Source of the DNA: Candidatus Baltobacteraceae bacterium
GTDB taxonomy: Bacteria; Vulcanimicrobiota; Vulcanimicrobiia; Vulcanimicrobiales; Vulcanimicrobiaceae
Length of the DNA: 64,000 bases
Direction: 5' to 3'
Assembly: GCA_036489885.1 (NCBI GenBank)
Contig: DASXEW010000003.1
Span: 1,364,001-1,428,000, forward strand
The notes under the pieces were generated by a model that was not told the origin of the DNA, searched no databases, and saw only the letters and a list, made by a program, of their open reading frames with translations. Of this stretch, positions 39,052-47,926 are shown piece by piece (the first letter of the stretch is position 1; every line of letters starts with the position of its first letter). The position numbers and the translations under genes were made by a program.

Positions 39052-39846
39052 TCAACCGCCCTGCACCACGACGCGCCTGGAACCGAAGCGCCACATGAAG
39101 ACGGCAGCGATCGCGAAGATCACGATCCACATCGCTTGCAGCAGCAACACGCGCAAATATTCGTCGGGCGTGATAACGCCGACGTAGATCAGCAGCGGCG
39201 TCGAGTACATCGCTGCAAACGGCAGTATGTAAATAAAGCTCTGGAGGACCGGCGGAAAGAACACGAGCGGAATCACTTCGCCGCCCAACAGATCGGTAAT
39301 CCAGGTGACGATCAGCTGCATGGCTTGAATCTCGAGCGTCCAGAATGCAATGCAGTTGAGCACGAAGTTCATCAAGAGTCCGACAAAATACCCGAGGGCG
39401 AAGCTCAGGAAGAATACAACGAGCACAACCGGCGACGGTACCTGGATGTGCACGATCAACAGCGCGAGCAGCAACGACGGAACGATCGTCGCTGCGTGAA
39501 AGACCACTTCACCGGTGCCGTCGCTGAAGAAGTAGAGCGGCACGACGATCGGCTTCATGAAGTCGGTCGCGATGCTGCCGTCTTCCAGCTTGGAGACGAG
39601 CAGCCGGGTTTGGTCGATATCCATCACGAGGGACATGAGAAGCGCGACCGTCGAGTAGGTGATCGCCTCCTGGAGCGTCAGGGCGCGAATCCCGGCATTG
39701 TGGAAGTACAGCGCGGTCCAGACCATGCGGAACAGGTAGACGCGCACGAGCAACGAGCCGATGCTCGTAAAGACCTCGAAGCGGTACGTTGCTTCGCGCG
39801 AAAATGCAACTTTCGCGAATTCGATGTAGGGTCGTACGGCCGTCAT
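39052..39846 (-). CDS. ABC-2 type permease, subunit type A, copy 1
   Basis: From ATG 39846 the product has 264 residues and begins MTAVRPYIEFAKVAFSREATYR. The start overlaps the ATPase stop (ATGA), which shows tight coupling. About six membrane helices and the coupling segment DQTRLLVSKLEDGSIATDFMKP are present. It is paralogous to 37286-38089, including the shared end RRVVVQGG versus RRLVVQGG. The longer frame to 40068 overlaps the ATPase gene and is a shadow. Confidence 0.87.
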   Translation of the reverse strand: MTAVRPYIEFAKVAFSREATYRFEVFTSIGSLLVRVYLFRMVWTALYFHNAGIRALTLQEAITYSTVALLMSLVMDIDQTRLLVSKLEDGSIATDFMKPIVVPLYFFSDGTGEVVFHAATIVPSLLLALLIVHIQVPSPVVLVVFFLSFALGYFVGLLMNFVLNCIAFWTLEIQAMQLIVTWITDLLGGEVIPLVFFPPVLQSFIYILPFAAMYSTPLLIYVGVITPDEYLRVLLLQAMWIVIFAIAAVFMWRFGSRRVVVQGG

Positions 39847-40850
39847 GAAGCCGGCGTCGGTGCCTGCGTGCGGTAACCTTCGAGATAGATTCGCCGGATA
39901 ATGTCTTCCATCTCCGGTTCGACGATCGAGACGTCGCTGATCGTGCAGCGTTCCGTCACAAGTCGAAGCAAATGTTCGGCGGTAATCTTGCGTCGATCGA
40001 ACCGCAGATGCACGACGTTGGCTTCTTGTTCGACCAGCTCCGTGTTCGGGAACGTGAAGTCTTCGCACGTCTCAGCCAGCGTCACGACCAGCGTGCGATG
40101 CGTTCCGTACTCCATGCGCAATCGCTCGAGCTCGCCGTCGAAGACGATGCGCCCGTCGTCGATCAAGACGATCCGGTCGCAAAGCCGCTCGACGTCGGCG
40201 AGATCGTGCGTCGTTAGGATGACGGTCGTGCCGCGCTCTCTATTCACTTTGGCAATGAACGTTCGGATAGCTTCCTTCGCAACGACGTCGAGACCGATCG
40301 TCGGCTCGTCGAGATAGACGATCGGCGGATCGTGCAGCATTGCAGCCGCAAAGTCGCCGCGCATGCGTTGGCCGAGCGACAGCTGACGCACGGGAGTCGA
40401 CATGAATTCGTCGAGATCGAGGATCTCGGAGAAGAACGCCATGTTGGCATCGTACTTGGGACGCGGGACGGCGTAGATCGCGCGCAAGAGCTCGAATGAC
40501 TCCCGTAGCGGAAGATCCCAATAAAGCTGACTGCGCTGCCCGAAGACGACGCCGATGTTGCGCGCGTTCTCTTTTCGTTTCTGATGCGGTACCAATCCCG
40601 CGACGTGAATTTCGCCGGACGTCGGAACCAGGATGCCGGTGAGCATCTTGATCGTCGTCGATTTTCCGGCGCCGTTCGGACCGATATAGCCGACCAGCTC
40701 GCCGGCTTCCATCTTTAGGTTGACGTCTTCGACCGCGACCTTGTCGACGTATTCACGCGTGAAAAGACTGCGCAGCGCGCCTCCGACGCCCGGATAGCGC
40801 TGGACCGAGCGGAAGACCTTGCGCAGCCCGCGCGTCTCGATGATCGGCAT
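39843..40850 (-). CDS. ABC transporter ATPase of an ABC-2 exporter
   Basis: The 335-residue ATPase carries the Walker A motif GPNGAGKSTTIKML near residue 58, the Q-loop in VVFGQRSQLYWD, the signature LSLGQRMRGDFA, the Walker B motif IVYLDEPTIGLD and the H-loop in LTTHDLADVE. About 85 C-terminal residues form the extra domain found in exporters of the DrrA/DUF990 class. It is the first gene of the cluster; one ATPase serves three permease genes here, and possibly the orphan at 7851-8651. Confidence 0.93.
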   Translation of the reverse strand: MPIIETRGLRKVFRSVQRYPGVGGALRSLFTREYVDKVAVEDVNLKMEAGELVGYIGPNGAGKSTTIKMLTGILVPTSGEIHVAGLVPHQKRKENARNIGVVFGQRSQLYWDLPLRESFELLRAIYAVPRPKYDANMAFFSEILDLDEFMSTPVRQLSLGQRMRGDFAAAMLHDPPIVYLDEPTIGLDVVAKEAIRTFIAKVNRERGTTVILTTHDLADVERLCDRIVLIDDGRIVFDGELERLRMEYGTHRTLVVTLAETCEDFTFPNTELVEQEANVVHLRFDRRKITAEHLLRLVTERCTISDVSIVEPEMEDIIRRIYLEGYRTQAPTPAS

Positions 40851-40866
40851 CGGCCCGATTCTTCAA

Positions 40867-42306
40867 CTACGGGCTGGCAGATACCGCCCTTCGTCCAAGC
40901 GTCAGCGAAACAACGACGAGCACGATCACATTTAGGATGAGCGCCAGGAATCCGGTATTGAGTCCCCACGGTATAGTCGCGCCGGTTGCCGCGACATACG
41001 CGAGCGTCGCAATGCCGACGACAATTCCGGCGCCGACTCCGGCCGGATGCGGACGCGTTCGCGGCGAGAGCGAGAGGACGACGCCTGGGAAGAACTGCGT
41101 CACGCCGTTATATGCAATCAGGAGCAATCCGACGAGCGACGTGCGCGCAACGGCCCAAAAACCGAACGCGAGCACCGCGATGAGGATCACTGCGATGCGC
41201 GTTGCAAACGTCGCGCCTTGCTCCGTGCGAACGAAGCCGTAATCGGCAAGCAGATTCTTCGAGACGAGACTCGCCGCCGCAAGGACCTGTGCGGATGCCG
41301 GCACGAGCGCGGCAAGACAGCCGGCGCCGGCGATGGCGCCGACAACCCACGGCGGATAGTATTGTTGCAGAACGAGCATAAACGATTGATCGCCGGCGGG
41401 GCCTTTGAGACCGGGGTGCACGAGCAACGCTGTAAAGCCTGCGAAGTAGACGAGCAGCAGCATCAGCTGATAGAACGGCAGGAAGATTGCGTTACGCCGG
41501 ATCGTCTCCGCGCTTTTCGCGGAGTACGTCGCTGCCATCGATTGCGGGAACATGAAGAAACCCATCGCGGTCAACACGACGGTCGAAACGAACCAAACCG
41601 TTCCGCTCGACGTGGTCGTTCCTTGCAACGTCATCCAGGTCGGCTTGTCGGCCAGCACCCGATCGATTACCGCAGCGGGCGAGCCGAAGAAATGGATCGG
41701 CAACACGATGCCCGCGAAGATCACGCCGAGCAGCACGAGCACGTCCTTCACGATCGACGCCCACGCCGTTCCGCGAAGGCCCATGAAGAAGACGAACAAG
41801 ATGATCAGTGCGAACGCGATGCCGACTGCGAGAATCGAGTTCAGCGTACCGTAGCCTGCGATACGCAGCAGTATCTCGAGGCCGGAGAGCTGCAGCGTGA
41901 CGTACGGGACGAGGAAGATGAAGCCGACGATCGCAACGAGCGCTCCGAGCCACTTGCTGTCATAGATGAATCGGAAGTAGTCAGGACCCGTCAGCAAGTT
42001 ATTCTCGCGTGCCGTACGCCAAATTCGCGGCAGCATGAAATAGGATATGATGTACGCGACCGTGCCGTAGCACAGAATGTAAAACGCCGGCGCGCCTTTC
42101 GTGTACGCCCAACCCGCGGCGCCCAAGAACGTGAAGCTGGTGTAGATTTCGCCGGCCATGAGCAGCCACAGCAATACGGGCCCGAACGAACGACCGCCGA
42201 CGATGTATTGCGTCGGATCCATCCGGACGTTGCGAACGGCAAGCCAGCCGAAGACGATCGTGAAGAGCAGAATCGCGGCGATCACGCCGAGTGCCACGCC
42301 GCTCAT
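40867..42306 (-). CDS. Sodium:solute symporter family protein
   Basis: From the ATG at 42306 the protein has 479 residues and about 13 membrane helices, the fold of SSS-family carriers. Recognisable parts are PTQYIVGGRSFGPVLLWLLMAGEIYTSFTFLG (here residues 31-62), the GWAYTKGAPAF segment and AGCLAALVPASAQVLAAASL. Members carry sugars, proline, pantothenate, acetate or urea with sodium. The ATG overlaps the stop of the small DUF3311 gene by four bases, a conserved pairing. The upstream extension to 42537 runs through that gene and is not coding in this frame. Confidence 0.88.
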   Translation of the reverse strand: MSGVALGVIAAILLFTIVFGWLAVRNVRMDPTQYIVGGRSFGPVLLWLLMAGEIYTSFTFLGAAGWAYTKGAPAFYILCYGTVAYIISYFMLPRIWRTARENNLLTGPDYFRFIYDSKWLGALVAIVGFIFLVPYVTLQLSGLEILLRIAGYGTLNSILAVGIAFALIILFVFFMGLRGTAWASIVKDVLVLLGVIFAGIVLPIHFFGSPAAVIDRVLADKPTWMTLQGTTTSSGTVWFVSTVVLTAMGFFMFPQSMAATYSAKSAETIRRNAIFLPFYQLMLLLVYFAGFTALLVHPGLKGPAGDQSFMLVLQQYYPPWVVGAIAGAGCLAALVPASAQVLAAASLVSKNLLADYGFVRTEQGATFATRIAVILIAVLAFGFWAVARTSLVGLLLIAYNGVTQFFPGVVLSLSPRTRPHPAGVGAGIVVGIATLAYVAATGATIPWGLNTGFLALILNVIVLVVVSLTLGRRAVSASP

Positions 42307-42500
42307 TGCCGGTGCTCCAAGCGATAGACGCCGTACATGAACGCCGGCGTAAGGAGAATCCAGAGGACGATGTAGTCCAGCAAGAACGGGAGCCCGAAAA
42401 TACGCGGCTCCAAATGGTTCGCAAAAGGCACGCCGATGGTCAGCGCGAGAGCCGGGATCAGCGCCAGGATGATTGAGGTGGGACTGCGGCGCGGTTCCAC
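42303..42500 (-). CDS. DUF3311 small membrane protein, partner of the symporter
   Basis: From GTG 42500 the product has 65 residues and two hydrophobic helices: SIILALIPALALTIGVPFAN and LPFLLDYIVLWILLTPAFMYGVY. The central NHLEPRIFGLPFLLDY matches DUF3311, a family typically encoded just before sodium:solute symporters and presumed to be an accessory subunit. The start is uncertain, since the frame is open upstream and the ribosome site is weak. It overlaps the symporter start by four bases and is divergent from the cytidylate-kinase-like gene. Confidence 0.75.
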   Translation of the reverse strand: MEPRRSPTSIILALIPALALTIGVPFANHLEPRIFGLPFLLDYIVLWILLTPAFMYGVYRLEHRQ

Positions 42501-42545
42501 TGTAGGCGGCTTTTCCCAGCCTGCCGAGAACCCACACGTCGTCTG

Positions 42546-43148
42546 ATGATCGTTACGATTTCGCGGGAATACGGCGCTTCCGGCTTGACGGTAGCGCATC
42601 GTGTCGGCGATTTGATGGGCTATCCTGTCGTCGGCGACGCCCTGCCCAAGATCGCCGCCTTGCGGCTCGGCACGACGCACGACGACGTGGTTGCCGTCGA
42701 GCATCGCGCACCATCGATCGCGGAGCGTATTCTCCAGAATCTGGGAAGCGCCGACGGCGCCACGACGCTTGCTCCGAGCTTCGAGAGCGAGGTGCGCAAA
42801 GAAATCGAGACCGCGGTGCTCGAGGCGGCGCAAGAACCCGACGTCGTCATCGTCGGCGGGATTGCAAACGTCATCTTACGCGGCCGGCCGAATCTGCTGA
42901 GCGTCTTTTTGCACGCGCCGCTCGATTTTCGTATCAGCCGCGTCATGGAGTCGCTCAAAGTCGGTCGAGAAGAAGCCCGCAAAGAAGTCGCGCGTGTCGA
43001 TGCCGCGCGCAAGCGCTGGGCCAAAGTCCACTACGATCTGGAATGGGGCCGCGCCGAGTATTATTCGATGACGCTCGACGTGGCGCGCGTCGGCGTCCAC
43101 GGCGCCGTTTATCTGATCGCGAACGCCGCGAGTCAGCTACACGAATGA
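42546..43148 (+). CDS. Cytidylate kinase-like family protein
   Basis: The 200-residue protein matches the Cytidylate_kin2 family. It begins MIVTISREYGASGLTVAHRV, in which the P-loop is of the SREYGSGG type rather than a classical Walker A. The VIVGGIANVIL and VFLHAPLDFRISRVMES parts and the lid-like segment KEVARVDAARKRW follow. The physiological substrate of this family is not established; it is distinct from Cmk. It is followed closely by the MFS gene (four bases), so both may be on one transcript. Confidence 0.87.
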   Translation: MIVTISREYGASGLTVAHRVGDLMGYPVVGDALPKIAALRLGTTHDDVVAVEHRAPSIAERILQNLGSADGATTLAPSFESEVRKEIETAVLEAAQEPDVVIVGGIANVILRGRPNLLSVFLHAPLDFRISRVMESLKVGREEARKEVARVDAARKRWAKVHYDLEWGRAEYYSMTLDVARVGVHGAVYLIANAASQLHE

Positions 43149-43152
43149 TGCC

Positions 43153-44442
43153 GTGCAGAATGATGCCGTGCAGATGAAGACGTCGCTCGTACCGCACATC
43201 GACGAGCCGCGCATACCCGAACGCAAACTCCGTTTGTGGAGCGCGTTCGCATATCGCGATTTCCGTTTGTTGTGGAGCGGGCTGCTCATCGCCAACGTCG
43301 GTTTCTGGATGCAGTTCACGTCGATGACGTATTTGGTCGGCGTCGTCCTAGCGCATAGCGCTGCGCAAAGCGCGTTCAATCTCGGCCTGGTCGGTGCTGC
43401 GCGTTCCTTGCCGGTTTTCATGTTCTCGCCGATCGCCGGTTTCATGGCGGATCATTTTCCGCGCCGGCGCACGCTGCTCATCACGAATACGGGTCAAACT
43501 ATTCTCGCGCTTGGCCTTGCGTTCACGGCGCTGTATCACGAAAGTTGGGCGCTCTACGTCGTCTATCTGATCGCGGCGCTCCAGGCTACCGCGCAAACGT
43601 TCGACTCACCGGCGCGGCAGAGCTGGGTTCCGATTCTCGTCCCGCGCAATCTGATCTCGAATGCCATCGGCTTGAATTCGATCGCCTTCAATGCCCCGAT
43701 GACCGTCGGCCCCGCGATCGCCGGTATCTTGATCGGTGCAGTCGGCGTGCACGTCTCATTTTTCGTCAACGCGTTCCTATCGTGCGCGGTGGTTATCGCC
43801 CTGATCTTCATGACGCCCGCGCCACCGGCGAGCACGTCGCGCGAACCGGTCTTCCGCCAGATTTCCGAAGGGTTGCGCTTCATCGCTTCGCACCCGGTAC
43901 TGCGCTGGATCATCGGGATGCTGGTCGTGACGTCGTTCACGGTGCGGCCGTTCACGTCGCTGCTGGCGGCCTTTGCGACGCACACGGTGCACGTCGATGC
44001 CTCGGGTTACGGCTGGCTGCTGGCCGCCGGCGGGGTCGGAACGATCGTTGGTGCGGTGACGACGGCGCTCTATCAATCCGAACGGCGAGGCGGCTGGTGG
44101 TTTTTCGCGGGGACCGTCTCTGCCATCGGCGTTATTGCCCTCGGCTACACGCACGACTTCAAGGTCGCTCTCTTCGAGCAAATCGTGTTGGGTTTCGGGA
44201 TGATGTCGTTCATCGGTTCGTCCAATGTGCTCGTTCAGATGCTTTCGCCAGATGAGATGCGCGGGCGCGCAGTTTCCGTCTATTCGATGACAATCTTGGG
44301 CCTGGTGCCTGCGGGGACGCTCGTCCTTGGATTTCTCGGCTCGCAGATCGGCTTGAGTCTTACATTCGTCTGCAGCGGTGTCGTGGCGCTGGTCGCCGGC
44401 GCGTGGGTTTGGCTCGCGCATCCGGCATTGCGGCGCGCGTAG
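43153..44442 (+). CDS. MFS transporter (EntS/TetA-like)
   Basis: The 429-residue protein has 12 membrane helices in two halves. The loop between helices 2 and 3 reads GFMADHFPRRRTLLI, the standard MFS G-x3-D-x-R-R motif, and QSWVPILVPRNLISNAIGLNS is characteristic of the MFS_3 group that includes the enterobactin exporter EntS. It probably exports a small molecule or drug. An internal ATG at 43174 (MKTSLVPHIDEP) may be the real start. Its TAG stop overlaps the GTG start of the antiporter gene (TAGTG). Confidence 0.88.
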   Translation: MQNDAVQMKTSLVPHIDEPRIPERKLRLWSAFAYRDFRLLWSGLLIANVGFWMQFTSMTYLVGVVLAHSAAQSAFNLGLVGAARSLPVFMFSPIAGFMADHFPRRRTLLITNTGQTILALGLAFTALYHESWALYVVYLIAALQATAQTFDSPARQSWVPILVPRNLISNAIGLNSIAFNAPMTVGPAIAGILIGAVGVHVSFFVNAFLSCAVVIALIFMTPAPPASTSREPVFRQISEGLRFIASHPVLRWIIGMLVVTSFTVRPFTSLLAAFATHTVHVDASGYGWLLAAGGVGTIVGAVTTALYQSERRGGWWFFAGTVSAIGVIALGYTHDFKVALFEQIVLGFGMMSFIGSSNVLVQMLSPDEMRGRAVSVYSMTILGLVPAGTLVLGFLGSQIGLSLTFVCSGVVALVAGAWVWLAHPALRRA

Positions 44443-46025
44443 TGGAGGGCGGCTGGCCGATCTTCGGCTTTCTGGTGGCGACCGCCGCACTCGCCATCAT
44501 TGCGAAGCGCATCAACGTCGCGTATCCGATCGTCTTCGTCGTCGCCGGCGCGTTGCTCGGCTTCGTCCCCGATCTCCCGAACATCGAGCTGCAGCCCGAT
44601 ACGATCTTCCTGATCGTCTTGCCGATCTTTCTGTTCAGCGGGGGCTGGACGACCGACTGGACCGAGTTCAAGCGCAATCTGCGCCCGATCGGCCTGGCTG
44701 CTATCGGCCTGGTCGTTTTCACCACAGTGATGGTTGCCGCAATCGCGCACGCCGTCATCGCCGGCATCTCGTGGCCGGCTGCGTACGTGCTCGGCGCGAT
44801 CGTCGCCCCGACCGATGCGATCGCGGCCGAAGTCATCTCCGAAGACCTCTCGCTGCCGCGCCGCATCATGACCATCATCAGCGGCGAGGCCCTGGTGAAC
44901 GATGCCAGCTCGCTGATTATCTATCGCTTCGCGATCGGCGCCGCCCTCACGGGGACGTTTCTCGCGAGCCACGTTCTGCCGCAATTCTTCCTCGTCTCGA
45001 TCGGCGGGATCGCGATCGGCCTGGGCGTCGCAGCCGTCCTTTCATGGGCTCACCAATTTATCCGTTGGCGCGACCTCGACGACGAGGTCCTCGAGAACGT
45101 CATCAATCTGTTCGCGCCCTTCGCCTGCTATCTGCCGGCCGAAGCGCTGGGCGTGAGCGGCGTTCTGGCTGCCGTCGCCGGCGGCATCTACATGAGCCGC
45201 CGCTCGGGGCGGATGTCGGCCGATGCGCGGATCGTCGGCTACAGCGTCTGGGAGATGATGACCTATCTCCTCAACGCGCTCGTCTTCTTGCTGCTCGGAT
45301 TGCAGCTGCACCGCATCGTCGCAACACTCGGACACGAGTCGTTCGAGCGGCTGATGCTCTACGGTTTCGTCATCAGCGTCGCGGTCATCGTGCTGCGCTT
45401 CATTTGGATTTATCCCGCAACGTACGTGCCGCGGTTGATCAGCAAGCACATCCGCGAGGTGGATCCGTCGCCGCCGTGGACATGGCCCGCAATTCTTTCT
45501 TGGGCAGGAATGCGCGGCATCGTATCGCTTGCGGCCGCGCTCGCAATTCCGGTCACAATGGTCGATCGCGATGCGATTATCTTCGTTACGTTCTGCGTCA
45601 TCTTCGCGACGCTCGTCGTCATGGGCTCGACGTTGCCGTTCGTCATTCGTATCTTGAAGGTGCGCGACGACGGGCGCATGGAGAAGAAAGAAATCGAGAT
45701 TCGAATCAAGGCGCTCGAAGCGGGAATGTCGCGCGTACGCGAGCTCGAGCCGACCTTCGATTCAGAAGTCGAATGGGAAGTTGAAGGACGCATCATCGGA
45801 GAGTACCAGCATCGCATCCAGCATCTTCAAGGACATCTCGAGCTCGGCCCGGATGGCGAAGAGCTCACCGAAAACAAGGTCGATCACCAACTGCAAAAGG
45901 CGGCGCTGCTCGCCGAACGCACCGCGATTCAGTCGATGCGCCGCGGCGGGCAGATTCCCGATGACATCTACCGCGCAATCGAGTACGACCTCGATCTGGC
46001 CGACGCGCGGCTACGTCAGGGCTGA
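44442..46025 (+). CDS. Na+/H+ antiporter of the CPA1 (NhaP-like) family
   Basis: The start is GTG 44442, inside the MFS stop codon, giving 527 residues with about 12 membrane helices. Key CPA1 motifs are PTDAIAAEVISED and GEALVNDASSLIIYRF, where the Asn-Asp pair takes part in ion exchange. Near the end of the membrane domain is GMRGIVSLAAALAIP. A cytoplasmic tail of about 120 residues (RMEKKEIEIRIKALEAG and on) is helical and charged and may regulate activity. It exchanges Na+ or K+ for H+. The last ten bases overlap the convergent GNAT gene. Confidence 0.9.
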   Translation: MEGGWPIFGFLVATAALAIIAKRINVAYPIVFVVAGALLGFVPDLPNIELQPDTIFLIVLPIFLFSGGWTTDWTEFKRNLRPIGLAAIGLVVFTTVMVAAIAHAVIAGISWPAAYVLGAIVAPTDAIAAEVISEDLSLPRRIMTIISGEALVNDASSLIIYRFAIGAALTGTFLASHVLPQFFLVSIGGIAIGLGVAAVLSWAHQFIRWRDLDDEVLENVINLFAPFACYLPAEALGVSGVLAAVAGGIYMSRRSGRMSADARIVGYSVWEMMTYLLNALVFLLLGLQLHRIVATLGHESFERLMLYGFVISVAVIVLRFIWIYPATYVPRLISKHIREVDPSPPWTWPAILSWAGMRGIVSLAAALAIPVTMVDRDAIIFVTFCVIFATLVVMGSTLPFVIRILKVRDDGRMEKKEIEIRIKALEAGMSRVRELEPTFDSEVEWEVEGRIIGEYQHRIQHLQGHLELGPDGEELTENKVDHQLQKAALLAERTAIQSMRRGGQIPDDIYRAIEYDLDLADARLRQG

Positions 46026-46738
46026 GATTTCGGTTTCGGCTTGGCCGTGAAATAGTAGTCGGCGAGCCGGAAGCCCGCGCGCTCGAGCACCGAGCGTGAC
46101 GCGGTGTCGGCGTACGGAACCGCGGCGCAGACCATCCGCCCGGTGTGCTCCGCAGCATCTGCCGAGCGCGCCAAGATCTCGGCGCCGTAGCCGTGCCGTC
46201 GTCCCGCCGGAAAGACGAACGCACTGACCTCACTCCACGTCGGAGTCAACTCCTGGAGAATCGCGTAGCCGACGATCTCGCCGCCTGCGAGCGCAGCTGC
46301 GAAGCGCGGCGAGTCATAGTGCTCGACGTGCCGGGAGATGAGCTGGCGCGTGCGCGCGTCCATCTCCGAGGCGGCGCGCAGATTGAGCTCTCCAGCCCGC
46401 TGCACCGGCTCGGCGCGGCGGACGAACACGCCCGTGTGCGGCTGCGATTCCATCCCGAGATCATTGACGGCTTGGCGTGTCGAGAGGTCGCCGCCGAAGT
46501 ACCAAATTAGCGAGGCGCCGGTTGCCACGAACGCGTCGGCGAGCAGCCTGCGCCCGTCTTGTCCTTCGGCAATATCGAAGCGTACGATCCATGATTCGGG
46601 CACTAATTTTCCGTCGCCGGTGAACGCTACGCCGGCGGCTTTGCCATTTTCGGTAATGGCGCGCCCACGCGCAGCAGCCTTGATTTTCTGCGCTACTGCA
46701 GCATCTGGGATATCGTCGAGATACATTGCTTTTTCCAT
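46016..46738 (-). CDS. GNAT family N-acetyltransferase
   Basis: The 240-residue protein ends in a GNAT domain: VGYAILQELTPTWSEVSAFVFPAGRRHGYGAEILA contains the acetyl-CoA-binding turn (R-R-H-G-Y-G), followed by AASRSVLERAGF-like text (TASRSVLERAGFRLADYYF). The first 110 residues include a second, weaker acyltransferase-like half. The acceptor is unknown. The first ATG (46738) lies right behind the T-run of the upstream terminator, with no room for a ribosome site; an ATG four codons on (46726, MYLDDIPDAAV) is an alternative. Expression may rely on read-through or on a leaderless message. Confidence 0.8.
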   Translation of the reverse strand: MEKAMYLDDIPDAAVAQKIKAAARGRAITENGKAAGVAFTGDGKLVPESWIVRFDIAEGQDGRRLLADAFVATGASLIWYFGGDLSTRQAVNDLGMESQPHTGVFVRRAEPVQRAGELNLRAASEMDARTRQLISRHVEHYDSPRFAAALAGGEIVGYAILQELTPTWSEVSAFVFPAGRRHGYGAEILARSADAAEHTGRMVCAAVPYADTASRSVLERAGFRLADYYFTAKPKPKSQP

Positions 46739-46770
46739 AAAAAAGAGCGAGTCGCAGATTTGCGACTCGC
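46739..46770 (-). terminator. Rho-independent terminator of the histone-like gene
   Basis: GCGAGTCGCA (46747-46756), a four-base loop and TGCGACTCGC (46761-46770) form a perfect 10-base stem. On the minus strand the hairpin is followed by TCTTTTTTATGG. It lies 27 bases after the stop of the histone-like gene, and its T-run touches the GNAT start codon. Confidence 0.85.
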
Positions 46771-46796
46771 CTTTGCTGTTTCCTAGAGAAGGTTGT

Positions 46797-46961
46797 TTAC
46801 TTGGCAGCCTTCTTGCGGCGAGAAGTCTTGCGGCGCGCTGTCTTTTTGCCGCGAGCCTTGCGAGCCTTCTTGCGGGTTGCAGTTTTCTTAGCGGCCTTCT
46901 TGCGGCGCTTCGGAGCTGCAGTCTTTTTCGCTGCTTTCTTTTTACGTCTCTTGGTAGCCAT
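46797..46961 (-). CDS. Histone H1-like, lysine/alanine-rich DNA-binding protein (54 residues)
   Basis: The 54-residue product is built almost only of Lys, Arg, Ala and Thr (MATKRRKKKAAKKTAAPKRR at the start, then AAKKTATRKKARKARGKK and TARRKTSRRKKAAK). More than half of the residues are basic. It resembles the C-terminal tail of histone H1, Hc1/Hc2 of Chlamydia, and the lysine-rich tails of some bacterial HU proteins, so nucleoid binding is likely. It is not an HU: the folded body is missing. AAGGA precedes the ATG, and a clear promoter (47026-47055) and terminator bracket the gene, which therefore is a single, probably highly expressed unit. Confidence 0.87.
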   Translation of the reverse strand: MATKRRKKKAAKKTAAPKRRKKAAKKTATRKKARKARGKKTARRKTSRRKKAAK

Positions 46962-47025
46962 TAGGGTCCTTTCTGCTCAACCCAAAGGGCGAGCGACCCG
47001 GCATAACGCCGGTGTGATTGCTTAA

Positions 47026-47055
47026 GTTATAGCACAAATTCGGCTGCTGTTGCAA
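47026..47055 (-). promoter_or_regulatory. Promoter of the histone-like gene
   Basis: On the minus strand TTGCAA (47055-47050) and TATAAC (47031-47026) are 18 bases apart, and TG two bases before the -10 box makes it an extended -10. The leader to the ATG is about 60 bases long and holds a small hairpin (CCGGC and GCCGG arms) and an AAAGGA ribosome site. Confidence 0.6.
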
Positions 47056-47113
47056 ATGTCGTACGTCAAAACGCAGGAAGGCACGACGTTGCCGACGACG
47101 CAAACCGCAAAAC

Positions 47114-47926
47114 ATGCAGACGATTCCAATCGACGGCGGCGTGCTTTCGTACGCTGATGACGGTACCGGAGACGCGGTGATCCTGATCCACGGCTTCTTG
47201 CTCGATCACTCCATTTGGGATGCAATTGTGCCCGCGCTCACGCCGCGCGCGCGTGTCATCCGTCCGGATTTGCGCGGACTCGGACGCTCGTCCGTAACGC
47301 CCGGTCCGTATCTGATCGAAGCGCTCGCCGCCGACATCGCAGCGCTGCTCGACGCTAAAGGCATTGCCTCCGCGACGTTGGTTGGACACTCGCTCGGCGG
47401 CTACGTCGCGCTCGCATTCTTCCGGATGTTTCGCGAGCGCGTCAATGCGCTCGCGCTCGTCGGCAGCCGTTTCGTAAACGATACGGAAGCCGCTGCACAC
47501 GATCGCTACGCGCTTGCAGATCGCGCCGAACGCGAAGGAATTATGCCGGTGTTAGATGCGTTTATTCCGCGATTCTTCGCGCCGGCCGTTTATACGGAAA
47601 AGCCGCAATTAATTGAGGAAATTCGCCAATTATGCGGCCGTACCGATCCGCACGGTGCAGCCGCACATTTGCGCGGCGCAGCGCAACGCGTCGATGCACG
47701 CGATCTGGTCGACGACATCGATGTCCCGTTCTTGTTTTCGATCGGCGATCAAGATGCGATCATGGGTTTGAGCGAAGCCGTCAACGTCGTGCCGCGGATT
47801 CCGAGCGCGCAGCTCGCGACGTTTGCAGGCTGCGGACACATGCCGATGTACGAGGCGGCGGATCAGCTCGCGGACGCCCTCGGCGCGTTGCTCGAGATCG
47901 CGGGGACGTCGACCGCCGTCAGCTGA
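47114..47926 (+). CDS. Alpha/beta hydrolase
   Basis: The 270-residue protein shows the fold's landmarks: the oxyanion region [15 protein letters not shown], the [11 protein letters not shown] turn and the nucleophile elbow [10 protein letters not shown] near residue 97. The acid lies in [12 protein letters not shown] and the His in [10 protein letters not shown]. There is no signal peptide. The substrate is unknown; 3-oxoadipate enol-lactonase and epoxide hydrolase-like members look alike. Its last 64 bases overlap the convergent chemoreceptor gene. Confidence 0.88.
   Translation: MQTIPIDGGVLSYADDGTGDAVILIHGFLLDHSIWDAIVPALTPRARVIRPDLRGLGRSSVTPGPYLIEALAADIAALLDAKGIASATLVGHSLGGYVALAFFRMFRERVNALALVGSRFVNDTEAAAHDRYALADRAEREGIMPVLDAFIPRFFAPAVYTEKPQLIEEIRQLCGRTDPHGAAAHLRGAAQRVDARDLVDDIDVPFLFSIGDQDAIMGLSEAVNVVPRIPSAQLATFAGCGHMPMYEAADQLADALGALLEIAGTSTAVS

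Noticed and set aside
41047-42327. 426-residue open frame on the plus strand opposite the symporter
   Set aside because: It is the antisense shadow of the SSS-family gene. Its product is hydrophilic and Arg/Glu/Asp-rich with no known domain, while the minus-strand frame has 13 membrane helices and family motifs.
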